DNA of 64,000 bases from an uncultured Coriobacteriales bacterium (GCA_934646835.1 CAKUES010000008.1:1-64000), one strand, 5' to 3'. Positions 42,006 through 51,832 are shown, numbered from the stretch's first letter. Numbers and translations: made by a program. Notes: a model not told the origin generated them from the sequence alone.

Positions 42006-43033
42006 TGCTGAGCATGTTCAACCATTACCCGACCTTCATGCTGTTTTTGGCCTTCGTCATCTCGATGGCGCTGACCATGGCCGTGATGCCGGCCTTCATC
42101 AAGCTGTTGCGCCACCGCGAGATCGGCCAGCAGGTGCGCGCCGACGGCCCCGAGGGCCATCTGGTCAAGCAGGGCACGCCCACCATGGGCGGCGTCATCA
42201 TCATCTTGATGATGAGCCTGTCCGTCTTCATCGTTCACGCGCCTGACGCGCGCCTGCTGCTCATCCTGGCAGCCACGCTGCTGACGGGCCTGCTCGGCTT
42301 CATCGACGACGCGTCCAAGGTTGCCAAGGAGCGCTCGCTCGGCTTGACGCCGATCCAGAAGATGGCCGGCCTCACCGTCATCGTCGTCGCCTTCTGCCTC
42401 ATCGCCGTCAACGTGCTCGACATCGCGCCGACGGTTACCATTCCCTTCACGGGCTTCGAGATCGACCTCGGCGTGGCCGCCTTCCATATCGGCGGCGTCT
42501 ATGTGCCCTGGCTGTACGTGATCTTCGTCTTCCTGCTGATGGCGGGCATGTCCAACGCCGTCAACCTCACCGACGGCCTCGACGGTCTTGCCGGCGGCAC
42601 CGTGATGATCACGATGGGCGTCATGGCCGCCATCTGCTACGCGACCAACCTGCTCGACGTGGGCGTGTTCGCGATGGCCGCTGCCGGTGCCTGTGTGGGC
42701 TTTCTGTGGTTCAACTGCTATCCCGCGAGCATCTTCATGGGCGACACCGGCTCCCTGGCGCTTGGCACAGCCTTTGCCGCCATCGCCGTCATCACCAAGA
42801 CGGAGCTCTTCAGCATCATCATCGGCTTCATCTTCGTCGCGGAGGCACTCTCCGTCATCATCCAGGTGGCGTATTTCAAGAAGACCCACAAGCGCATCTT
42901 CCTGATGGCCCCGCTGCACCACCACTTTGAGAAGAAGGGCTGGAGCGAGACCAAGGTCGTCATCCGCTTCTGGATCATCACCGCGCTGCTGGCCGGCATC
43001 GGCTTCGTCGCCTTCTTCGCAACCAAGCTCTAG
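42005..43033 (+). CDS. mraY: Phospho-N-acetylmuramoyl-pentapeptide transferase MraY
   Basis: 342 aa, ten membrane spans. It transfers phospho-MurNAc-pentapeptide to undecaprenyl phosphate, making lipid I. KQGTPTMGGV near residue 56, FIDDASKV near 100, NLTDGLDGLAGG near 188, FMGDTGSLALG near 246 and the LMAPLHHHFE ending include the catalytic Asp and His residues. Its ATG overlaps the murF stop (TAATG). Confidence 0.96.
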   Translation: MLSMFNHYPTFMLFLAFVISMALTMAVMPAFIKLLRHREIGQQVRADGPEGHLVKQGTPTMGGVIIILMMSLSVFIVHAPDARLLLILAATLLTGLLGFIDDASKVAKERSLGLTPIQKMAGLTVIVVAFCLIAVNVLDIAPTVTIPFTGFEIDLGVAAFHIGGVYVPWLYVIFVFLLMAGMSNAVNLTDGLDGLAGGTVMITMGVMAAICYATNLLDVGVFAMAAAGACVGFLWFNCYPASIFMGDTGSLALGTAFAAIAVITKTELFSIIIGFIFVAEALSVIIQVAYFKKTHKRIFLMAPLHHHFEKKGWSETKVVIRFWIITALLAGIGFVAFFATKL

Positions 43034-43171
43034 AGAGCTGACGCTGTGGCGTCCGGCGCCTTGCGCCGCAAGTAGAATACGTGTGGGCTGGCATAGCCGG
43101 CCCACTTGAGCGAACAACGGCAGGCGAGCTTGAGGCTGGCCTGCCTTGCAACAACAAGGAGATGTTTTCCT

Positions 43172-44521
43172 ATGTCCGATATCCTCGTCTTGGGCCTGGG
43201 CAAGGCCGGTGCCGCCGCGGCGCATCATGCACTGGCTGCTGGCGACAAAGTCACCGTCTACGCCGGCAAGTCCGCTGATCCGCAAAGCGAGCAGGTTCGC
43301 TCGCTCGAGGCGGGCGGCGCGCACGTCGTCTGCGGGACCGAGGACGTCGAGGGCAGCTACGACCTCTGCATCGCAAGCCCCGGCATCTCCGAGAACTCTG
43401 CCTTTTACCAGGCGGGCAGGCAGCATGCGGAGGAGCTGGTAGGGGAGTGCGAGTACGCCTTCCGTCTGTCCCCTCAGCGCTGGATCGCCATCACGGGCAC
43501 TAACGGCAAGACGACCACGACCTCGCTTGTCGCCCACCTGCTCAACGCCGCTGGCAAGCTCGCGTACCCCTGCGGCAACATCGGCGACACCTGCACGGAG
43601 TCTGTCGACCATCGCCGTGAGGACGAGACCCTCGTGGCGGAGATGTCCTCTTACGGCCTGGCGAGCACGAGCAAGTTTGCCCCGCAGGTTGCCGCCCTAC
43701 TTAACATTACTCCGGACCATCTCTCCTGGCACGGCTCGCTTGAGGCCTACGCCGCAGCCAAGCTCAAGGTCTTTGCCAACATGGGCGCGGGCGACACCGC
43801 CGTCGTCTGCGATGAGGTGCCTGAGAGTGCCCAGATCGCCGCAGACCTGCGTGCCCGCGGCATGCGCGTCATCACGGTTGGCAGCGACACGGGCGCGGAT
43901 TGCGCCTTCGAGGATGCCGAGCACATGCTCTGCGTTCGCATCGACGGCTCCCTTGTCAAGCTCGTCTCCGTGGCAGAGCTGCAGATCAAGGGCCCGCACA
44001 ACGTCATGAACGCGCTTGCAGGCGCTGCCTGCGCGCTGGCCTACGGCTGCGACGGCGCGGGCGTTCGCACCGGCCTCGCGAGCTTTGCCCCGCTCGAGCA
44101 CCGCATCGAGCCGGTTGCGACGGTCGACGGCGTTGGTTACTTCAACGACTCCAAGGGCACCAACGTCGATGCGACGCTCGTCGCTATCAAGGCCTTTCCC
44201 GGCCAGCCCATCGTCTTGCTCGTGGGCGGCCGTGACAAGGGCACGGACCTCGCTCCGCTGGTCGAGGCCTGCAAAGGCCCTGTGCGCACCGTCATCTGCT
44301 ATGGCGAGGCCGCAGAGCGCTTCTTTAAGGCGTTTGAGGGTGCCGGTATCGAGCTGATGTGCGAGAAGGGTATGCGAGAGGCCTTTGCTGCTGCAGCTGG
44401 GATCGCTAACAGCGGCGACGTCGTGCTGCTTTCGCCGGCATGTGCGTCTTTCGATGAGTTCAAGTCGTTCAACCACCGCGGCGAGGTCTTCAAGGAACTC
44501 GTTGCGGAGCTTAAGGGTTAG
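43172..44521 (+). CDS. murD: UDP-N-acetylmuramoylalanine--D-glutamate ligase MurD
   Basis: 449 aa. It adds D-Glu. The N-terminal Rossmann part begins SDILVLGLGKAGAAAAHHAL, the ATP loop is GTNGKTTTTSLVAH, the substrate segment NITPDHLSWHGS and the third domain YFNDSKGTNVDATLVAIKAF. AAGGAG lies 10 nt before ATG 43172. The 138-nt gap after mraY holds two stable hairpins (about 43083-43105 and 43123-43149), so mRNA processing or an internal promoter is possible. Confidence 0.95.
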   Translation: MSDILVLGLGKAGAAAAHHALAAGDKVTVYAGKSADPQSEQVRSLEAGGAHVVCGTEDVEGSYDLCIASPGISENSAFYQAGRQHAEELVGECEYAFRLSPQRWIAITGTNGKTTTTSLVAHLLNAAGKLAYPCGNIGDTCTESVDHRREDETLVAEMSSYGLASTSKFAPQVAALLNITPDHLSWHGSLEAYAAAKLKVFANMGAGDTAVVCDEVPESAQIAADLRARGMRVITVGSDTGADCAFEDAEHMLCVRIDGSLVKLVSVAELQIKGPHNVMNALAGAACALAYGCDGAGVRTGLASFAPLEHRIEPVATVDGVGYFNDSKGTNVDATLVAIKAFPGQPIVLLVGGRDKGTDLAPLVEACKGPVRTVICYGEAAERFFKAFEGAGIELMCEKGMREAFAAAAGIANSGDVVLLSPACASFDEFKSFNHRGEVFKELVAELKG

Positions 44522-44524
44522 TGT

Positions 44525-46639
44525 ATGCAGTTGTCCTTCGGGAAAAAAGAGGCCGCCAAGGGCAAGGCCGACGATAAGGGCCGCAAGGGTGCGGCAGCTT
44601 CCAAGCCTGCGCGTGGCAAGGGCTCTGGTCGTGCTGGGTCCAAGGTCACCGGCGATGCCCAGAAGGGCAAGCGCAAGTCTGTGGAGGAGAAGGCCAAGCC
44701 CACGGAGCCAAAGGGCGTGTTCTCTGCCCCGGCCCTGATCATGGGCCCGCGCCTGCTCTTCATCGCCGCCATCGTCATCCTGTGCGTCTTGGGCCTGGTG
44801 ATGATCTACTCGTCGTCTTCCATCGAGGCCTACGGCGACAGCGCCTTTGGCAACAACCCCATGTACTTCTTCAAGCAGCAGGTCCTCTGGCTTGTCATCG
44901 GCACCGTTGCCTGTGTGGCAGCCGCGCTCATCCCGTACCATTTCTGGAAGAGGCGCTACGTCGCCTATATCCTGTGGGGTATCACGGCGGCGCTGCTGCT
45001 CGCGGTCGCCTTGGGTCTTGGCTCGACCCAGCTCGGCGCGGATCGCTCGCTGTCGTTGGGTCCCATCAACATCCAGCCTGCGGAGTTTGCCAAGATCTCC
45101 GTCATCTTGGTGATGGCGAGCATCCTCGAGCGCTGGAATGCTGGCGAGATCGACGGCCAGCGCGCTTGCTTTGAGCTGATGGGTATCGCGGGCTTCACCT
45201 TGGTGCTCATCTTCAAGCAGCCAGACCTCGGCACCTCGATGATCTTGATCATCGGCATCCTCGCCATGCTCATCCTCGCGGGTATTGACAAGCGCATCAT
45301 CTTGGTGTTGATCGGCTTGGGCGTGCTGTTCTTCATCTTTACCAGCATCGTCCAGCCCTATCACCTCGATCGCATCTGGACCATGCTCGACCCTTGGGCA
45401 GACGCGCAGGGCAACGGCTACCAGACCGTCCAGGGCTTTCTGGCCTTTGGTTCGGGCGGCATCTTTGGCACCGGCCTTGGCCTGTCGCGCCAGAAGTACG
45501 ACTACCTGCCCTATGCCTACAACGACTTCATCTACGCCGTCATCGGCGAGGAGCTCGGCCTTGTCGGCGCGCTTGCAACGCTGCTGCTTTTTGTGGTGTT
45601 CATCTACGCCGGCATGCGCATCTCGCACACGGCGAGGGATACCTTTGGCGGCATCATCGCCGGTGCGCTGACCACGATGGTGGGCTTTCAGGCCTGCCTC
45701 AACATGGCCTGCGTTGTGGGTGTGGCCCCTGTCACCGGCAAGGCGCTGCCCTTCATCTCCTATGGCGGCTCCTCGCTTCTGGCGACTATGATCATGTGCG
45801 GCCTCGTCTTGAGCGTATCCAGGCTCAGCCGCCTGGACAACCAGGTCGAGAAGCGCCGCGAGAACCTCATCGTCATGGACGGCGGCAGAGCGGCTGCAAG
45901 GGGTGTCGCCCAGACGCCGCAGGCTGGCCCGCAGGGCGTCGGCGGTGTCCTCGGCGGTATCGCAGGTGCCGTCGGCGGTGTTGTGTGCGGTGTCGGCTCC
46001 CGATTCTCGCATGGTGGCTCTGCACCGGCGCAGGGGCGCAACACGCGTGGCGCTGCTTCCAATCAGCGTGCAGATGCCGAGCATCAGCGTAACGCGCGTC
46101 AGGAGGGCACTGCATCGCGCAGCAATGGTGCCGTTGGTGGCGGCAGGCTGAGCTCCGAGCGCGGCCGCAGCAATTCCGGCTATGGCGCGCGTCCGCAGCA
46201 CGGCGCAGCGCCTGGTCAGCAGCACCGCGGTGGCTCTGGTAGCTCTGCCGCGGGTCAGCGCAACGTGGGTTATGGCCAGCCGACATCCGGAGACACCCGT
46301 GCGGCGCGGACGCGCCAGCAGGCTGCGCGCATCGACTCCGGTCACAGCTCGCATCGCAACCCGGCTCCCGGGGCCAACCGCGCCTCCTACGGCAGCGCGC
46401 CGACGCACGAGCCGCGTCGCCCGCAAGGCCAGCAGGCGTCCTCTTCGCGCAGACCGCGCCGCAGCGATATGGACGTCGACCTCGTCGATATCCGCCCGAG
46501 GGCTCCGCGTACCCAGCGTTCTGACGACCCGCGTCGTCAGCATCTCGATGATGCACGTCGTCAACAGCCCCGTCCCAACCGCAGCTCCTCTGCATCGCAT
46601 GGCGGCAGCGGACACAGCCCCCGCCGCCCCAAGCGTTAG
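44525..46639 (+). CDS. ftsW: Septal peptidoglycan glycosyltransferase FtsW with long disordered C-terminus
   Basis: 704 aa against about 380-450 for most FtsW. A basic tail (1-65) precedes ten membrane spans (75-435) with the SEDS marks INIQPAEFAK (181-190), KQPDLGTSM (231-239) and PFISYGGSS (409-417). Residues 440-704 have no hydrophobic segment: Gly/Ser/Arg/Gln/His-rich, strongly basic and probably disordered, with a last acidic patch MDVDLVDIRPR. FtsW polymerises glycan at the septum with FtsI. The tail lies on the cytoplasmic side and may bind partners or DNA. The frame is continuous with no sign of fusion to a known domain. Confidence 0.92.
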   Translation: MQLSFGKKEAAKGKADDKGRKGAAASKPARGKGSGRAGSKVTGDAQKGKRKSVEEKAKPTEPKGVFSAPALIMGPRLLFIAAIVILCVLGLVMIYSSSSIEAYGDSAFGNNPMYFFKQQVLWLVIGTVACVAAALIPYHFWKRRYVAYILWGITAALLLAVALGLGSTQLGADRSLSLGPINIQPAEFAKISVILVMASILERWNAGEIDGQRACFELMGIAGFTLVLIFKQPDLGTSMILIIGILAMLILAGIDKRIILVLIGLGVLFFIFTSIVQPYHLDRIWTMLDPWADAQGNGYQTVQGFLAFGSGGIFGTGLGLSRQKYDYLPYAYNDFIYAVIGEELGLVGALATLLLFVVFIYAGMRISHTARDTFGGIIAGALTTMVGFQACLNMACVVGVAPVTGKALPFISYGGSSLLATMIMCGLVLSVSRLSRLDNQVEKRRENLIVMDGGRAAARGVAQTPQAGPQGVGGVLGGIAGAVGGVVCGVGSRFSHGGSAPAQGRNTRGAASNQRADAEHQRNARQEGTASRSNGAVGGGRLSSERGRSNSGYGARPQHGAAPGQQHRGGSGSSAAGQRNVGYGQPTSGDTRAARTRQQAARIDSGHSSHRNPAPGANRASYGSAPTHEPRRPQGQQASSSRRPRRSDMDVDLVDIRPRAPRTQRSDDPRRQHLDDARRQQPRPNRSSSASHGGSGHSPRRPKR

Positions 46640-46663
46640 GGGAGAGGTGCGATTGACGCGACG

Positions 46664-46770
46664 CTTATGGGGAGGGACAGGGTCCCTCCCCTACGTAACC
46701 AGCGGTTTTACCAATCGTATGTTGTGTGTAGCCCGTAGGGGAGGGACCCTGTCCCTCCCCATAAACCTTG
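46664..46770. mobile_element. Family B element, copy 5 (two interiors in inverse orientation)
   Basis: It starts 25 nt after ftsW. TTATGGGGAGGGACAGGGTC and its full complement occur face to face around CTACGTAACCAGCGG and GTAGGGGAG, so this looks like two inverted half copies. The terminal AAACGCTGATTAA repeats are absent. Confidence 0.7.
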
Positions 46771-46915
46771 CTGCAAGCAGCAGATTTCTAGGAATGCGGA
46801 ATAACGCAAACTATACGTTTTCGAGAGGGGGGTCGACATACTCGGCTTCCCTCTTTTGTTCGTGGTATAGCGGCAGCTCGCCTGCGCGCTCCGTCTGTGG
46901 CGAGCTGGCCAAAAG

Positions 46916-47005
46916 TCTGAACGATGAATCGTTCAGAGAATCGGCCAAGGGGGCCGCTTTCGTCCAAATCCCCGATTGTCTGAACGAATAATCGTTCAGA
47001 CAATC
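46916..47005. repeat. Palindrome family D, copies 3 and 4
   Basis: Perfect 10-bp arms TCTGAACGAT/ATCGTTCAGA at 46916-46937, and GATTGTCTGAACGA with its complement at 46974-47005. Both are followed by AATCGGCC. The gene-free stretch between ftsW and murG (46640-47182) holds only these and the family B copy. Confidence 0.8.
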
Positions 47006-47182
47006 GGCCCGTGCGCTGCTCGTGCCCATGTGCGCAGCAGCCTGAGCGCTCTGTGTTCGGCGCTTCATTGTTACCCTTGGGTCTCAATGCGGCTGTGCCC
47101 TGTTCCTCGCATCTAAAAAAAGGTACGATGTAAAGCTGTATCCCGTCCAAAAGGACCAATAACGCAACTCGGAGCGAGGAAC

Positions 47183-48289
47183 ATGTACTTTGTCGTGTCT
47201 GCCGGCGGCACCGCCGGTCATATCAACCCCGCCATCGCCGTGGCAGACGAGCTTCGCCGTCGTGGCCACCGCATTCTCTTCGTTGGAACGCCGGACCATA
47301 TCGAGGCCAAGCTCGCCGTCGAGGCAGGCTTCGACTTCAAGGGCTTCGAGGTCTCGGGCTTTGATGCCGCCCATCCGCTGACGCTCATCACCGGCGGCAC
47401 CAAGATCCTCAAGGCGACCTCCGCTGCCAAGGCCATGTTCAAGGCCGACCGCCCGGACGCCGTCCTCACTTTTGGAGCCTACGTCTCCATTCCCGTCGGC
47501 CGTGCCGCGACCTCGCTGGGCATTCCGCTGATCGTCCACGAGCAGAACTCCGTTCCCGGCATGGCGAACAAGTACCTCGCTAAGAAGGCGACGGTCACGG
47601 CGCTCACCTACAAGGAGTCCGCCAAGCACCTCGAGCCCAAAAACGAGCCTGTCATCATCGGCAACCCGGTTCGTGCGAGCTTCGAGACCTGCAGCCGCGA
47701 GGCCGGTCGCGATCTGCTCGGCATCCCGCAAGACGCCACGGTGCTCCTCGCCTTTGGCGGTAGCCTCGGCGCCCAGCACCTCAACGCCGCGGTCTGCGCT
47801 ATGAAGGACCAACTGCTTGCCGTCGACAAGCTCTACATCGTCCACGGCACCGGCGCCCAGGACCACCAGGCGGTGCTCGACAAGCTGGCCCTCACTCAGG
47901 CCGAGCAAGAGCGTTACAAGGTCTTCGAGTACATCAACCAGATGGGCGACGTGCTCGCGGCAAGCGACCTCGTCGTCTCCCGTGCAGGCGCCTCTTCCCT
48001 GGCAGAGATCATGACGCTCGGCATCCCCGCCGTGCTCGTGCCCTTCCCCTACGCCCGCGGCGACCACCAGACCCTCAACGCCTCCGGTTGCGTCGAGGCC
48101 GGCGCCGCCTGCCTCATCCCGGACGTAGAGGTTGAGGGCGAGGAGTTCTCCTCGCTGGTGCTCGACCTGGTCCAAAACCCCGCGCGCCGCGAGAAGATGG
48201 CCGCGGCCTGCAAGCAGTTCTCTGGCTCGTCTGCGCGCAACACGCTCGCAGACATCGCCTGCAACATCACCGAAAGGAGCCGCGCCTAA
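47183..48289 (+). CDS. murG: UDP-GlcNAc:lipid I N-acetylglucosaminyltransferase MurG
   Basis: 368 aa GT28 enzyme that makes lipid II on the inner face of the membrane. VVSAGGTAGHINPAIAVAD is the glycine-rich N-terminal loop, HEQNSVPGMANK matches the acceptor side, FGGSLGAQHLN the second loop and SRAGASSLAEI the UDP-GlcNAc site. GAGCGAGG precedes the ATG. murC overlaps its last base. The 543-nt repeat-filled gap upstream makes a separate promoter likely. Confidence 0.95.
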   Translation: MYFVVSAGGTAGHINPAIAVADELRRRGHRILFVGTPDHIEAKLAVEAGFDFKGFEVSGFDAAHPLTLITGGTKILKATSAAKAMFKADRPDAVLTFGAYVSIPVGRAATSLGIPLIVHEQNSVPGMANKYLAKKATVTALTYKESAKHLEPKNEPVIIGNPVRASFETCSREAGRDLLGIPQDATVLLAFGGSLGAQHLNAAVCAMKDQLLAVDKLYIVHGTGAQDHQAVLDKLALTQAEQERYKVFEYINQMGDVLAASDLVVSRAGASSLAEIMTLGIPAVLVPFPYARGDHQTLNASGCVEAGAACLIPDVEVEGEEFSSLVLDLVQNPARREKMAAACKQFSGSSARNTLADIACNITERSRA

Positions 48290-49680
48290 TGACGAGCTCT
48301 CCCCAGAAGATCCACTTCATTGGCATCGGCGGCGTCGGCATGTCCGGCATCGCCCTCGTCGCCCACCAGCGCGGCTTGACGGTTACCGGCTCTGACATGA
48401 AGGAGTCGCGCGCCGTGCTCCAGCTGCGCGAGGCCGGCATCGAGGTCCATGTGGGCCACGCCGCCAGCAACATCGCACCCGACGTCGACACCGTCGTCAT
48501 CTCCACCGCCATCCCGGAGAAAAACCCCGAGCTCGCCTATGCGCGCGAGCACGGCATCCAGGTCTGGCATCGCTCCCATATGCTCGCTTACCTTGGCCGC
48601 GGCAAGAAGACCCTGGCCTGTGCGGGCACGCACGGCAAGACCACGACCTCTTCCATGCTCGCCACGATGATCGACCAGATGGGGCTTGACCCCAGCTTCC
48701 TCATCGGCGGCACGGTCCAGGCCTACGGCACCAACGCCAAGTGCGGCAACGGCGACTACTACATCGTCGAGGCAGACGAGTCCGACGGCTCCTTCGTCCA
48801 CTTGTCTCCCTACGCGGCACTCATCACGAATATCGAGGCCGATCATCTCGACCACTACGGCACGATCGAGGCCATCTACGAGGCCTTCGGCGACTTCTTG
48901 AGCCTTCTGCCCGAGGAAGGCGCCGCTGTCGTCTGCGCAGACGACCCCATGCTCGCCAAGATCGCGCGTGCCACGGGCAAGCGCACCATCACCTACGGCG
49001 AGGCCGGCAACCCCGACGCCCAGTCGACTTTTGTGATCACCGGTCGCTCGGGTATCGGCAACGCCTTCACCGTCACCTTCCCGGACGGCTCCACCGTCGA
49101 TGCCTCCATCAGCCGCAACCCCGGTCGCCACAACGTGCTCAACGCCACCGGCATCCTCACCATCGCCTGGGCCCTCGGCCTGGACATGGAGGCTGCCGCC
49201 AAGGCGCTGTCCACCTTTGGCGGCGTCAAGCGCAGGTTCGACCTCGTGGGCGAGGCTGGCGGCGTCACGGTCGTCGACGACTACGCCCATCACCCCACAG
49301 AGATCAAGGCAACGCTTGAAGCGGCCTCCAAGCTCGACTTCAAGCACGTCCACGTGCTCTTCCAGCCGCACCGCTACTCGCGCACCGAGTCCCTCGCGCG
49401 CTTGTTTGCCGATGCCTTCGACCAGGCTGACAGCGTGACCTTCATGGACGTCTACGCCGCCGGCGAGGCCCCCATCCCCGGTGTCTCCGGCAAGCTGCTC
49501 GTCGAGTCCGTTATGTCCCATAAGCACCGCAGCAACCTTGCGTGGATGCCCCATCGCATGGAGGTCATCCCGTACCTGCGCACCAAGCTCGAGCCGGGCG
49601 ACCTGCTGATCACCATGGGCGCCGGCGACGTCACCGCCATGGGCCCGCAGATCCTTGCCGCCTTGGCAGACGAGGATTAA
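48289..49680 (+). CDS. murC: UDP-N-acetylmuramate--L-alanine ligase MurC
   Basis: 463 aa. It adds the first stem residue. N-terminal GIGGVGMSGIALV (UDP-binding), ATP loop GTHGKTTTSSM (about 112), EADESDGSF and DDYAHHPTEIKATLEA in the C-domain are the MurC marks. The start overlaps the murG stop (TAATG) and murB follows after 3 nt. Confidence 0.96.
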   Translation: MTSSPQKIHFIGIGGVGMSGIALVAHQRGLTVTGSDMKESRAVLQLREAGIEVHVGHAASNIAPDVDTVVISTAIPEKNPELAYAREHGIQVWHRSHMLAYLGRGKKTLACAGTHGKTTTSSMLATMIDQMGLDPSFLIGGTVQAYGTNAKCGNGDYYIVEADESDGSFVHLSPYAALITNIEADHLDHYGTIEAIYEAFGDFLSLLPEEGAAVVCADDPMLAKIARATGKRTITYGEAGNPDAQSTFVITGRSGIGNAFTVTFPDGSTVDASISRNPGRHNVLNATGILTIAWALGLDMEAAAKALSTFGGVKRRFDLVGEAGGVTVVDDYAHHPTEIKATLEAASKLDFKHVHVLFQPHRYSRTESLARLFADAFDQADSVTFMDVYAAGEAPIPGVSGKLLVESVMSHKHRSNLAWMPHRMEVIPYLRTKLEPGDLLITMGAGDVTAMGPQILAALADED

Positions 49681-49683
49681 ACC

Positions 49684-50637
49684 TTGGGTGCTTTCGACGC
49701 ATACATACGCCTTGACGGCGCTATTTCCGGCTCCATCGCCTGCGACGAGCCGATGTCTCGCCACACAACCTACCGCATCGGTGGGCCGGCGTCGCTGTAC
49801 ATCACCTGCGATACCGTGTCGGATCTCTCGGTCGTGCTCGAGGTGTTGGCGGAGGAGGAGGTGCCTTGGACCGTCGTCGGCAAGGGCAGCAACCTGCTTG
49901 TCTCCGACGAGGGCTACCAGGGTGCCGTCATCGCGCTCGGCCGTGAGTTCAGCCGCATCGACTTTGGTGGTTACGGCGAGGAAGACGCGGATGCTGCCGG
50001 TGCGCCCGCACCCAGCGAGGTCGTCGTCACGGCCGGCGCTGCGGTTAACCTGTCCCGTCTGGTGACCAAGGCCTTTGGCCTGGGCCTTTCGGGCCTGGGC
50101 TTTGCCGTGGGCACGCCCGGCACAGTCGGCGGCGCTGTCCGCATGAACGCCGGCACGGCCACGGAGTGGCTGTGCAGCGTCATCGAGTCTGTCACGGTCT
50201 TCATCCCCGGCAAGGGTCTGTCCAAGCTCGGGGTCGAGGACATCGACTGGGGTTACCGCTCAAGCTCCATCCCCAAGGATGCGATTGTTGTGGAGGTTTC
50301 GCTCATCTTGCGACCCTCCGATAAGATTGTCCTTCACGCCTCGATGGAGGCAAGCCTCAAGAAGCGCCGCGCAAGCCAGCCGCTGTCAAAGCCCAGCTGC
50401 GGCAGCGTCTTCAAGGGGCCCGAGGGGGATTCCGCCGGTCGCCTCATCGAGGTCTGCGGCCTCAAGGGCACCGTCATCGGCGGCGCGCAGATCTCTGACG
50501 TGCACGCCAACTTCATCGTCAACAACGGCAGTGCGACGGCACAAGACGTGCTGGACCTCATTAAGCTCGCACGCGACAAGGTAGAGGAGAGATATGGCAT
50601 CGAGCTACAGACAGAAGTCAGATTCCTCGGCTTCTAG
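49684..50637 (+). CDS. murB: UDP-N-acetylenolpyruvoylglucosamine reductase MurB
   Basis: 317 aa FAD enzyme that reduces UDP-GlcNAc-enolpyruvate to UDP-MurNAc. SRHTTYRIGGPASLYI (residues 23-38), VVGKGSNLLVSDEGYQG and the GFAVGTPGTVGGAVRMNAG substrate loop are conserved. SCGSVFKGPEG holds the catalytic Ser of type I MurB. The TTG start at 49684 is inferred from GAGG at -12 and from the lack of an ATG that keeps the N-terminus. ftsQ starts inside its last 44 bp. Confidence 0.94.
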   Translation: MGAFDAYIRLDGAISGSIACDEPMSRHTTYRIGGPASLYITCDTVSDLSVVLEVLAEEEVPWTVVGKGSNLLVSDEGYQGAVIALGREFSRIDFGGYGEEDADAAGAPAPSEVVVTAGAAVNLSRLVTKAFGLGLSGLGFAVGTPGTVGGAVRMNAGTATEWLCSVIESVTVFIPGKGLSKLGVEDIDWGYRSSSIPKDAIVVEVSLILRPSDKIVLHASMEASLKKRRASQPLSKPSCGSVFKGPEGDSAGRLIEVCGLKGTVIGGAQISDVHANFIVNNGSATAQDVLDLIKLARDKVEERYGIELQTEVRFLGF

Positions 50638-51832
50638 CAGCTCTCGCCGCTCGTCTGCCACGGGCAAGCGCTCAGCTGTTCCTGCGAGCGCCAAGCGCAA
50701 GTCCGTCCGCAAGGACTCTGCTGCGAGCAAGGGGAGGATCTCCGCAAAATCGAAGACATCCAGTTCTCGGGCCAGGGACAAAGCCCCTGTCGAGGCTGCA
50801 GCTCCCACTGTGGATGCCGCTGGCGTTTCTGGGTCGCGTCGTAGCGTACGCGGCAAGCGCGATGCCGGCACGTCTGATAACTCCACGTCCCGCCGTTCTG
50901 TGCGCTCGGAGCGCTCTTCTGCTCGTTCCACACGCTCTTCTCGGAGCAAGTCCGCCGCACCTGCCGGCACCCAGGACTTCTCTGTGAGCGATGCCGACAA
51001 GCGCCGCCGCAACCGCGACATGGACGAGGTCGCCTCCGGCGGCCGCCGTGTCGGGGATATCCGTGCCTCCCGAGCGGCAGAGCGCGCAGCCCGTGCGCGC
51101 AAGCGCTACCTGTCCTACGTGCTCAAGCTCGCCGCCGTCATCGCGACGGTCCTGGTCGTCGTCTTTGGCAGCATCTTCATCTACCGCTCCAACTTGCTGG
51201 CAATCAACACGGTGACCGTCTCTGGCGCAGAGCATTTGACGGACCAGGAGGTCACTCAGCTTGCCGCTGTACCGGACGACTCCACGTTGCTGCGCCTCGA
51301 TAGCGCCGGCATCTGCGAGCGTCTGCAGGAGCACCCCTGGGTGCAGAGCGCGACGGTCGTGAGGCAGTTCCCCAACTCGATCAAGATCCAGATCACGGAG
51401 CGTACCCCGTCTGCCGTGGTCAAGATCTCCAGCAAGAGTATCTGGGTCATCTCCACGGACGGCGCTTGGCTGTCGTCTGCCACCAAGGAGGATTGGAAGA
51501 ACTACCGACGCATCGTCGACGCCGATGCGAGTATCTCCGCCCCGGTTGCCGGCGGCGAGTGCACCAACGAGGGTGTGCTCAACGCTCTCAAGATATACGA
51601 CGGTGTGTCGCCTAAACTTGCCGAGCAGATCAAGAGCATCTCTGCAGAGTCCGCGGTCAAGACCTCACTCACCTTGAAGGGCGGTGTCACCGTCGCCTTT
51701 GGCGAGGCGACTGATCTCGAGCTCAAGGAAGCCGACGTCTGGAAGCTGCTCGAGAAGTACGAGGGCACTATCTCCTACATCAACGTTCGCGTCCCCGACC
51801 GTCCGACCTATCGCAGCTCGTCTGGGGAGTAG
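50594..51832 (+). CDS. ftsQ: Cell division protein FtsQ with long Ser/Arg-rich N-terminus
   Basis: 412 aa. Residues 1-170 are a Ser/Arg/Lys-rich, probably disordered cytoplasmic tail, much longer than usual. One span (about 175-198) is followed by the POTRA domain (NTVTVSGAEHLTDQEVTQLA, then HPWVQSATVVRQFPNSIKI) and the beta domain. It links FtsL/FtsB to the septal synthase. GAGGAGAG precedes the ATG, which lies within murB. Confidence 0.9.
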   Translation: MASSYRQKSDSSASSSSRRSSATGKRSAVPASAKRKSVRKDSAASKGRISAKSKTSSSRARDKAPVEAAAPTVDAAGVSGSRRSVRGKRDAGTSDNSTSRRSVRSERSSARSTRSSRSKSAAPAGTQDFSVSDADKRRRNRDMDEVASGGRRVGDIRASRAAERAARARKRYLSYVLKLAAVIATVLVVVFGSIFIYRSNLLAINTVTVSGAEHLTDQEVTQLAAVPDDSTLLRLDSAGICERLQEHPWVQSATVVRQFPNSIKIQITERTPSAVVKISSKSIWVISTDGAWLSSATKEDWKNYRRIVDADASISAPVAGGECTNEGVLNALKIYDGVSPKLAEQIKSISAESAVKTSLTLKGGVTVAFGEATDLELKEADVWKLLEKYEGTISYINVRVPDRPTYRSSSGE

